Under the pieces are notes generated by a model that ran no database searches, was not told the DNA's origin, and saw only the letters and a list, made by a program, of their open reading frames with translations. The translations under genes and the position numbers were made by a program. A DNA stretch of 64,000 bases, taken from assembly GCA_023391635.1 (NCBI GenBank), contig JAEWAQ010000081.1, positions 1 through 64,000 of the forward strand, written 5' to 3'. Below are positions 57,540 to 64,000 of the stretch, piece after piece; position 1 is the stretch's first letter; every line of letters begins with the position of its first letter. The stretch is from Bacillota bacterium. Its GTDB lineage: Bacteria; Bacillota; Bacilli; Paenibacillales; Paenibacillaceae.

Positions 57540-58423
57540 AACCGAAGGTGATCCGGCATATCGCCGAATTGCGCGACGCTATCCGGGACTGGCGCCGCAG
57601 CCAGCCGGACGGCGGCCGCGTCGGACTTGTGCCGACGATGGGATACCTGCATGCCGGCCACGCCAGCCTGATCGCCCGATCCTCGGACGAGAACGGACTG
57701 ACCGTGCTCAGCATCTTCGTTAACCCGCTGCAATTCGGACCGAATGAAGATTTCGACCGCTACCCTCGCGACGAGGCACGGGACCTCGCCGTCGCCGAGG
57801 AGGCCGGGGCGGATCTGGTGTTCATGCCTTCCTTAGAGGAGATGTATCCGCAGCCGATGCGAGCCAAAGTGACGGTATCGGGCTTGACCGAGCGGTTGTG
57901 CGGGGCCAGCCGGCCCGGACACTTCGACGGCGTGGCGACGGTCGTCACCAAGCTGCTGCACATCGTTCTGCCGGACAGGGCCTATTTCGGACTCAAGGAC
58001 GCTCAGCAAGTGGCCGTATTGGAGCGGATGACGCGAGATCTCCATTTTCCGGTCGATATCGTGCCGTGCCCGATCGTTCGCGAACCGGACGGGTTGGCGC
58101 TCAGCTCCCGCAATGTATACCTGGACGAGGAGGAGCGCAGGCAGGCGCTCATCCTGTCCCGGACACTCGCGCAAGTACCGGACTGGATTGCGGACGGCAT
58201 GACGGAAGCCGAGCTGATCGTTCGTGTCCGCGGACGCATCCGCACCCAGCCTTTGGCCGATATCGAGTACGTGGAAGTCGTGTCCTACCCGGATTTACAG
58301 CCGTCTCAGGTTGGTCGCCCGCTGCAGGAATCGCGGCAGCCGCTGCTCGTCGCGCTCGCGGTTCGATTCGGCAGCACCCGTTTGATCGACAACGTGCTTT
58401 TATTTCCCGCGGAGGTGAGGTAA
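57536..58423 (+). CDS. panC: Pantothenate synthetase
   Basis: A 295-aa ATP-dependent ligase joining pantoate and beta-alanine. VPTMGYLHAGHASLI (nucleotide-binding HxGH), FVNPLQFGPNEDF and YFGLKDAQQVAVL are intact, and RSRN-type SSRNVYL follows. It is coupled to panB by an ATGA overlap and ends 1 nt before panD. Confidence 0.97.
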   Translation: MKPKVIRHIAELRDAIRDWRRSQPDGGRVGLVPTMGYLHAGHASLIARSSDENGLTVLSIFVNPLQFGPNEDFDRYPRDEARDLAVAEEAGADLVFMPSLEEMYPQPMRAKVTVSGLTERLCGASRPGHFDGVATVVTKLLHIVLPDRAYFGLKDAQQVAVLERMTRDLHFPVDIVPCPIVREPDGLALSSRNVYLDEEERRQALILSRTLAQVPDWIADGMTEAELIVRVRGRIRTQPLADIEYVEVVSYPDLQPSQVGRPLQESRQPLLVALAVRFGSTRLIDNVLLFPAEVR

Positions 58424-58424
58424 C

Positions 58425-58808
58425 ATGATGAGACAAATGATGAAATCCAAGCTTCATCGCGCCACGGTGACCGAAGCCAATTTGAACTATGTCGGCAGCG
58501 TGACGATCGATGAAGATCTGATGGAATTGGTCGACATTTTGCCGGATGAGAAGGTACAGATTGTCAACAACAACAACGGCGCCCGCTTGGAAACGTATGC
58601 CATTGCAGGCCCGCGCGGATCCGGCGTCGTCTGCCTGAACGGCGCGGCCGCCCGCCTCGTGCAAGTCGGCGATTCGGTTATCATCATCAGCTACGGCTTC
58701 GTGACCGAGGAGGAAGTTCGCCGCCACAAGCCAAAGGTCGCCATTCTGGATGAACGCAATCGGCCTGTTCAATTGCTGGCGGAAGAACCGCATTCGACCG
58801 TCATGTAA
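58425..58808 (+). CDS. panD: Aspartate 1-decarboxylase
   Basis: A 127-aa pyruvoyl enzyme that makes beta-alanine. The self-cleavage site is the Gly-Ser in LNYVGSVTID (about residues 24-25), which yields the pyruvoyl group. KLHRATVTEANL and NGAAARLVQVGD are typical. GGAGGTGAGG precedes the ATG. Completes panBCD. Confidence 0.97.
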   Translation: MMRQMMKSKLHRATVTEANLNYVGSVTIDEDLMELVDILPDEKVQIVNNNNGARLETYAIAGPRGSGVVCLNGAAARLVQVGDSVIIISYGFVTEEEVRRHKPKVAILDERNRPVQLLAEEPHSTVM

Positions 58809-58877
58809 CGTGCATGAAAGACCGCCCCGAAACGCAGAATGGAGAGACCAGCCACTGCGACAAGGGGGAACAAGCGC

Positions 58878-59519
58878 ATGACCGTATCCATCGTTCAGCA
58901 ATGGTTCGCTTCCCTTCACGACAAGCTTGATGAACTCATTAGTCAATATCCGATCGCGACGGCCGCGGAAAAGACCCGGATGCGGGAGCAATGGGACCTG
59001 CTCAAGGGCGCAAGCGATGAAATGGTGGAAAATTGGCTCAGGCTGGAAGACAAGCTGGCGATGTTTCACGAGATGGACCAAAAGGGCGGAATCGCGGAGC
59101 AAGCGGAGGAACTGCTCGGTCCATTCCATAAAGGACAGGGATATTTCAAGCTGCAAATGTACAGACAGGCAGCCGAACATCTGGAGGAGACGGTTCTCGC
59201 GTATCCCGACATGCTGTCGGCGCGCATGGTGCTGGCGATGTCCTACATGCACCTGAAGGAATGGATGGAAGCCCATCGGCATTTCCGCCTGATCGCAGCG
59301 CTTGCCGAGGATGTCAAACTGCAGGCGATCTCCTATAATGCGCTCGGCTGCATCCAAGCCGTCTATGCGAACTTGGAGCAGGCTCAACGGTTTTTCCGCA
59401 AAGCGTTGGCGGCAGACCCGACGTTCCGCGATCCTCAGCTCAACCTGGATTGCTGCAGTAAGGGCGGCGGCGAATTGCTCCTGCAATTCGGCAGCGCAGA
59501 GCTGCTGGCGATGGTCTGA
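58878..59519 (+). CDS. Tetratricopeptide-repeat protein
   Basis: A 213-aa helical protein. Three or so TPR-like units are visible from about residue 85 (YFKLQMYRQAAEHLEETVLA, then YMHLKEWMEAHRHF and YANLEQAQRFFRKALAADP). TPRs mediate protein contacts; no partner or function is indicated. The start at 58878 follows AAGGGGG. B. subtilis has ypmA/ypmB-type genes near here, but this is not clearly one of them. Confidence 0.75.
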   Translation: MTVSIVQQWFASLHDKLDELISQYPIATAAEKTRMREQWDLLKGASDEMVENWLRLEDKLAMFHEMDQKGGIAEQAEELLGPFHKGQGYFKLQMYRQAAEHLEETVLAYPDMLSARMVLAMSYMHLKEWMEAHRHFRLIAALAEDVKLQAISYNALGCIQAVYANLEQAQRFFRKALAADPTFRDPQLNLDCCSKGGGELLLQFGSAELLAMV

Positions 59520-59573
59520 CGTTCAAGATGAGATGAGCGAATCTGACGGCCGACATGGGAAAGGAAGAAGTTC

Positions 59574-62537
59574 ATGAAATTTGCCGTGCTCGATTTCGAG
59601 ACGACGGGCATGTCACCCGAACAAGATGAAATCATTCAGGCGGGGCTCGCGGTCATTGACGATGCGGGCGCCGTCTGTTCTACATACGCCGCGCTTGTCC
59701 GGCCGGATAAACCGATTCCTGCGGAAATCGCCAGAATGACGGGCATCCGCGACGAAGACGTGCGCGATGCGCCTTCAGTCGAAGACGTGCTGCCCGACAT
59801 CGTTCCGCTGCTGCAGGATGCCGTGCTTGTCGGACATAACGTCGGCTTCGACGCGGGCTTCCTGCAAGCCGCGCTGGACCGCAGCGGTTATTTGCCGTTC
59901 GCCGGGCGCCAGATCGACACGCTCGCGCTCGCGCGGATCGTCTTTCCGACGATGCCTTCCTACTCGCTCGCGGCACTCGCGCAATCGCTCGAGATCGGCC
60001 ATGACCGGCCGCACCGGGCCGACAGCGACGCTCTCGCGACAGCCGACCTGTTTCTTGCCGTCTTGGCCAAGCTGCGCACGATGCCGCTATTGACGCTTCA
60101 GCGCGTTGCTGCTTTGTTCGATGCCGAACAAAGCGATATCGGCTGGTTCCTCGGCGTCGTTCTGCAGGAGCGGGAAGCGAATCCGCTGCCGGAGACGGGC
60201 CCGGCAAGGCATCATTACCGGCAGTTCGCCATGCGCGCCGGCGATTGGAACGAAGACGACGCCGCGACCCGTCAGGCGATGGCGCGTGAGGCGTCCGCGG
60301 CGCTCGCGGACGTGCCGTTCCCGGCGTTCGCCGAAGGCGTCCGCTTGAAGCTGAAGGAGCTGCTGCCGGCTTACGAAGCGCGGGAAGGCCAGAATCTCAT
60401 GTTCGAAGAAGTGCTGCAATCGCTCGATCAGGATGCCCACCTGATGGTCGAAGCCGGCACCGGCACCGGAAAGTCGCTAGGCTACTTGCTTCCTTCCCTC
60501 TATTATGGACTCAAGGAAAGCAAAAAAATCGTCGTTTCCACCCACACGATCCAGCTCCAGGAACAGCTTCGCCAGCGCGACCTGCCGCTCTTGCAGCAGG
60601 TGCTGCCCGTGCCGTTTCGCGCGGCCGTGTTCAAAGGCCGCAGCAACTACATGTGCCTGCGCAAGTTCGAGAACCGGGCGTCTGAGCCGGCCTATGCGCT
60701 CGGTCTGGAAGAGGCCGCGAGCCGCGCCGCCATGATCGTCTGGCTGTCGGAGACCGAGACGGGCGAAGGCGAGGAGTTGAACCTGGGCCGGACGAAGGAC
60801 GAATGGGATGCCGTGGCCAGCGATGCCGCTTCCTGCTTGAACCGTTCCTGCCCTTGGTTTCATAAGTGCTTCTACCACCGGGCGCGCAATGAAGCGAACA
60901 AGGCGGACCTCGTCATTACCAACCACGCGCTTGTGTTTACCGATATGCGTGCGGAGCACCGGCTGCTGCCGGCCTATGATCAGCTGATCGTCGACGAAGC
61001 GCACCATCTGGAGGAGACGGCGAGCCAGCATCTGGGACGCAAGACGGGCTACAATTCGCTGGCGGTGCCGCTGCAGCGCCTATGGAAGGACGCCCGGACA
61101 GGGCTCATTCCGCAATTGCAGCAGGCGCTGGCGTCCGTGGAACATGAACAGGCGCCGGCATGGATCGAGCTCACGGAGACGATCGCGCCAAGCGTAGGCG
61201 ACATGCGGGACGCCTGGGACCGCTGGACGGAGGCGCTGTTCGGCTTGCTCGCCGGACAGGCTGCCGCCGATGAGACCGGCAGCCTGTCGCTGCGGCTCAA
61301 ATCGAATGATCTGCCTGCCGGCTGGACCGCCATCAAGGTCGATGCCGACAACGCGGTCATGCGCATGTCCGATTTCGTGAGGCCGATGGAGAAGCTGATC
61401 GCGGACATCCGGGAGGAGACGGACGAGTACGCTTTGCAGGGCTTGCTGACCGACCTTGGCGGCGTCGTCAAGGACGTGGCGGCGGCGCGTTCCGACCTGC
61501 AAGCTTTCGTCGGCCTTGCGGAAGCCGATTATGTGTATTGGGCGGAGGCACATTTTCAATATCGCGGTCGATCGGTATGGATGTACGCGGTGCCCGCCGA
61601 TGTGAGCGCCTTGCTCAAGGAAGGCTTGTTCGACCGCAAAGCGAGCGTCGTCATGACGAGCGCCACGCTGACGGTCGACAAGTCGTTCCAGTATGTCAAG
61701 GAACAGCTCGGATTGACGCAATCGGAAGAAGAGGGCAGGCTGCGCACCGCGCAGGTGCCGTCGCCGTTCCGCTATCGGCAGCAGGCGCTCTTGCTTATCC
61801 CGCGGGATTTTCCCGCGATTCGCGGGCGGGACGGGGAGACGGCGTTCGTCCTGGCGCTGACCGATTCCCTGCGCGATATGGCCCGAACGGTAGGAGGACG
61901 CATGCTCGTGCTGTTCACCTCTTACCGGATGCTGAAATCGGTGTTCGGGCCTTTGCAGGAAGCGCTCGAGCCATTGGGCATCCAGGTGCTCGGCCAAGGC
62001 ATCAGCGGCACGAGCCGCAGCCGGCTGACACAGCAGTTCAAGGACCAGCCGGCATCGGTGCTGCTTGGGACGAGCAGCTTCTGGGAAGGCATCGACCTGC
62101 CGGGCGATTCGCTCACGTGCCTCGCGATCGTCCGCCTGCCGTTTCAGCCGCCGAATCATCCGGTTATGGAAGCCAAGAGCGAGAAGCTGGAAGCGGAGAA
62201 AAAGAACCCGTTCATGAAGCTGTCGCTGCCGCAAGCGGTCATCCGGTTCAAGCAAGGCTTCGGGAGGCTCGTCCGCACGGCAACCGATCGCGGCATCGTC
62301 ATTCTCTACGACACCCGGGTCATCGACACGCGTTACGGCAAATACTTTCTATATTCGTTGCCCGGCCCGAAGATGGAGCATCTGCCAACGGCGAGCATGG
62401 CCGGACGGGTGCGGGAGTGGCTGGCGGAGAGATCGGCAGATGAACAGAAGGAAAGCCATGCGGATGACAAGGCGATAAGCAAGACCGATGGTCAGGCGGC
62501 GCAAGCCGAACCAAGCCAGGAAGGGGAAGCGGGATGA
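59574..62537 (+). CDS. dinG: DinG-type helicase with N-terminal exonuclease domain
   Basis: A 987-aa protein. Residues about 1-170 form a DnaQ-like 3'-5' exonuclease (LDFETTGMSPEQDEI, GHNVGFDAGFL, HRADSDALAT). From about 270 a superfamily 2 XPD/DinG helicase follows: Walker A EAGTGTGKSLGY, DEAHHLEET, and motif VI QGFGRLVRT. Four Cys in YMCLRKF, SCLNRSC and HKCFY sit where XPD-type helicases hold a 4Fe-4S cluster. The C-terminal ~40 residues are a charged tail. Likely acts in DNA repair or R-loop removal. Confidence 0.93.
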   Translation: MKFAVLDFETTGMSPEQDEIIQAGLAVIDDAGAVCSTYAALVRPDKPIPAEIARMTGIRDEDVRDAPSVEDVLPDIVPLLQDAVLVGHNVGFDAGFLQAALDRSGYLPFAGRQIDTLALARIVFPTMPSYSLAALAQSLEIGHDRPHRADSDALATADLFLAVLAKLRTMPLLTLQRVAALFDAEQSDIGWFLGVVLQEREANPLPETGPARHHYRQFAMRAGDWNEDDAATRQAMAREASAALADVPFPAFAEGVRLKLKELLPAYEAREGQNLMFEEVLQSLDQDAHLMVEAGTGTGKSLGYLLPSLYYGLKESKKIVVSTHTIQLQEQLRQRDLPLLQQVLPVPFRAAVFKGRSNYMCLRKFENRASEPAYALGLEEAASRAAMIVWLSETETGEGEELNLGRTKDEWDAVASDAASCLNRSCPWFHKCFYHRARNEANKADLVITNHALVFTDMRAEHRLLPAYDQLIVDEAHHLEETASQHLGRKTGYNSLAVPLQRLWKDARTGLIPQLQQALASVEHEQAPAWIELTETIAPSVGDMRDAWDRWTEALFGLLAGQAAADETGSLSLRLKSNDLPAGWTAIKVDADNAVMRMSDFVRPMEKLIADIREETDEYALQGLLTDLGGVVKDVAAARSDLQAFVGLAEADYVYWAEAHFQYRGRSVWMYAVPADVSALLKEGLFDRKASVVMTSATLTVDKSFQYVKEQLGLTQSEEEGRLRTAQVPSPFRYRQQALLLIPRDFPAIRGRDGETAFVLALTDSLRDMARTVGGRMLVLFTSYRMLKSVFGPLQEALEPLGIQVLGQGISGTSRSRLTQQFKDQPASVLLGTSSFWEGIDLPGDSLTCLAIVRLPFQPPNHPVMEAKSEKLEAEKKNPFMKLSLPQAVIRFKQGFGRLVRTATDRGIVILYDTRVIDTRYGKYFLYSLPGPKMEHLPTASMAGRVREWLAERSADEQKESHADDKAISKTDGQAAQAEPSQEGEAG

Positions 62538-63190
62538 AGCAGGAGAAAATATCGGAAGCCGTCGTGCGAAGATTGCCCGTGTACTTGCGATTTTTGAACG
62601 AACTCAGCTTGTCGGAGGTGCAGACCGTATCCTCCCAGGATCTCGGCGAGAAGCTGGATCTGAATCCGGCGCAAATCCGCAAAGACCTCGCCTACTTTGG
62701 AGAATTCGGCCGCAAGGGCGTCGGGTACAACGTGACGTACCTGATCGAGAAAATCCGGCATATTCTGAAGCTGGACAAGACGCTGAACGTCGCGCTGGTC
62801 GGCACCGGCAACCTCGGACGGGCCTTGTGCAACTACAACATGTATACGAAAGACAACATGAAAATCGTGGCCGTATTCGACGCGGACCCGAGTAAGAACG
62901 GCATGCAGATCAATCAGATGACCGTGCAATCCATGACGGATTTATCCGAAACGGTGAAGGACAAAAACATTGCCATCGGCATTATTACCGTGCCCGCGAT
63001 GGAAGCGCAAAACGTGGCTGACCGGTTCGTGGCGGCAGGCATCAAGGGCATTCTGAATTTTGCGCCTGCCGTATTGAAAGCGCCGGAAGGCGTGCGGATC
63101 CATTATGCGGACTTCACGGCAGAACTGCTGAGTTTGGCTTATTTCATGGATAGCGAGAAGCGGAAGAGCGAAGGAGAAATCGGCGAATGA
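62534..63190 (+). CDS. rex: Redox-sensing transcriptional repressor Rex
   Basis: A 218-aa protein: N-terminal winged helix (about 1-80, RRLPVYLRFLNEL and LGEKLDLNPAQIRKDLAYFG) and a Rossmann domain with VALVGTGNLGRAL (about 90-102) that senses NADH/NAD+. Rex releases fermentation and cytochrome bd genes when NADH rises. ATGA overlap with dinG, so it is cotranscribed with it here. Confidence 0.97.
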   Translation: MKQEKISEAVVRRLPVYLRFLNELSLSEVQTVSSQDLGEKLDLNPAQIRKDLAYFGEFGRKGVGYNVTYLIEKIRHILKLDKTLNVALVGTGNLGRALCNYNMYTKDNMKIVAVFDADPSKNGMQINQMTVQSMTDLSETVKDKNIAIGIITVPAMEAQNVADRFVAAGIKGILNFAPAVLKAPEGVRIHYADFTAELLSLAYFMDSEKRKSEGEIGE

Positions 63191-64000
63191 ACAGATGGCT
63201 CATACGGGACGGATTTTTGGCGACATTGGATGAGGATCGCCCGCTGATCGAAGGCTGGATGGCGGTCGAAGACGATCGGATTGCAGCGATCGGCGAAGGC
63301 GAGCCGCCCGCGGAGCTGCTCGCGTCGGCGGCGGAGACGCTCAGCGGACGCGGGCTGTTGTTCCTGCCCGGGCTTGTCAATACGCACGGCCATGCCGCGA
63401 TGTCGCTGCTCCGGGGATATGCGGACGATCTCGCACTACAGGATTGGCTGCAAAACCACATGTGGCCGATGGAAGCGAAGTTCACCGGGGATGACGTGTA
63501 TTGGGGTTCCGCGCTTGCGGCCGTCGAGATGATCAAATCCGGCACGACGACGTTCCTGGACATGTACGATCATATGGACCGGGTCGGCGAAGTGGTCGAC
63601 AGGTCCGGCATGCGCGCCGTGCTGACGCGGGGCATGATCGGGCTCGCGTCTGCGGAAGTGCAAGCAGGCAAGCTGCAGGATGCCGTCTCGTTCGCGAAGA
63701 ACTGGCACGGTGCAGCCGGCGGGCGAATCAGCGTCATGATGTGCCCGCATGCGCCGTACACGTGCCCGCCCGACTTCATCGTGAAAGTCGTCGAAGCCGC
63801 GCATGAGCTTGGATTGCCGCTGCACACGCATATGTCCGAAACCCGATACGAGGTCGAGCAGAACGTGCGCGAATACGGCTTGCGTCCGCCGGAACATCTG
63901 GACAAGCTCGGCTTCTTCAGTCGCCCTGCGCTCGTGGCGCATGCGGTCCACTTGACGGATGAAGAGATTGCGCTGCTCGCCGAACGCGGCGCCAGCGTGT
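63187..64000 (+). CDS. Amidohydrolase, MTA/SAH deaminase type (3' end missing)
   Basis: 271 codons are visible and the frame is open at the window end. Zn ligands of the amidohydrolase superfamily are present: LVNTHGHAAM (HxH, about residue 60) and the LPLHTHMSE and VAHAVHL histidines. This subfamily deaminates 5-methylthioadenosine or S-adenosylhomocysteine, and some members act on aminodeoxyfutalosine (MqnX) in menaquinone synthesis. The mqnA operon at 24 kb makes that a real alternative. The ATG overlaps the rex stop. Confidence 0.88.
   Translation, partial: MNRWLIRDGFLATLDEDRPLIEGWMAVEDDRIAAIGEGEPPAELLASAAETLSGRGLLFLPGLVNTHGHAAMSLLRGYADDLALQDWLQNHMWPMEAKFTGDDVYWGSALAAVEMIKSGTTTFLDMYDHMDRVGEVVDRSGMRAVLTRGMIGLASAEVQAGKLQDAVSFAKNWHGAAGGRISVMMCPHAPYTCPPDFIVKVVEAAHELGLPLHTHMSETRYEVEQNVREYGLRPPEHLDKLGFFSRPALVAHAVHLTDEEIALLAERGASV

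Noticed and set aside
1..64000. CRISPR arrays, prophage, toxin-antitoxin or secondary-metabolite clusters
   Set aside because: Reading through the window showed no regularly spaced direct repeats with unique spacers and no phage structural, defence or synthetase genes. The block is conserved core genome with one IS.

Overview
The window is a G+C-rich stretch of a spore-forming, menaquinone-using Gram-positive chromosome. Gene order follows the Bacillus subtilis block prsW-ypeB-ypfA-cmk-ypfD-der-gpsA-yphEF-spoIVA-hbs-mtrB-hepS-menG-hepT-ndk-cheR-aro-trp-hisC-tyrA-ypiF-qcrABC-ypjABCD-dapB-mgsA-bshB1/bshA-cca-birA-panBCD-dinG. The GC content, IDEAL-domain gene, SpoVIF and futalosine-type menaquinone genes point to Paenibacillaceae (Paenibacillus/Cohnella-like). 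The genus cannot be fixed from sequence alone.

Layout. 1-5.3 kb: polysaccharide deacetylase (partial, minus strand), a small membrane protein, MecA-type adaptor, PrsW, a 54-aa zinc-ribbon protein where sleB usually sits, YpeB, a PilZ protein and YpfB. 5.3-13 kb: cmk, plsC, an S1-domain protein, mntH, der, plsY and gpsA; der and plsY are each preceded by a copy of the same 80-bp element. 13-17.5 kb: spore and redox genes (spoVIF, yphE-like, two 2Fe-2S ferredoxins flanking a nucleotidyltransferase-like gene, yphF-like lipoprotein, spoIVA). 17.5-19.5 kb: an IS1595-like element and a decayed nucleoside phosphorylase gene. 19.5-27.7 kb: hbs, tRNA-Pro, mtrB (TRAP), then a menaquinone operon hepS-menG-ubiA-ubiX-mqnA-hepT, followed by ndk and cheR. 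27.7-40.8 kb: the aromatic amino-acid supraoperon aroC-aroB-aroH, a TRAP-controlled trpEDCFBA, an Fe-alcohol dehydrogenase, hisC and tyrA. 40.8-45 kb: hairpin repeats, a candidate small RNA, an ECF sigma/ZAS anti-sigma pair, a histidine phosphatase, an unknown 416-aa protein and an IDEAL protein. 45-50.4 kb: ypiF, the cytochrome bc genes qcrABC, ypjA, ypjB and convergent ypjC. 50.5-64 kb: ypjD, dapB, mgsA, bacillithiol genes bshB1/bshA, cca, birA, panBCD behind a structured leader, a TPR protein, dinG, rex and an MtaD-like amidohydrolase cut by the window end.

Functional links. TRAP (mtrB) and its probable target, the trp leader, lie about 10 kb apart. The hep-mqn operon supplies both the side chain and ring steps of menaquinone, the substrate of the QcrABC complex encoded 20 kb downstream. 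Rex and the truncated deaminase may also connect to redox and quinone metabolism.

The most interesting signals are non-coding. They include the switch-like panB leader, the duplicated der/plsY element, a dispersed ~100-bp element present in opposite orientations at 27.7 and 45.0 kb, a consensus promoter-terminator pair that looks like a ~73-nt RNA at 40.97 kb, and hairpins that bury the ribosome-binding sites of the spore genes ypeB and ypjB. No CRISPR array, prophage or defence island is visible. Most of the window is conserved core genome.
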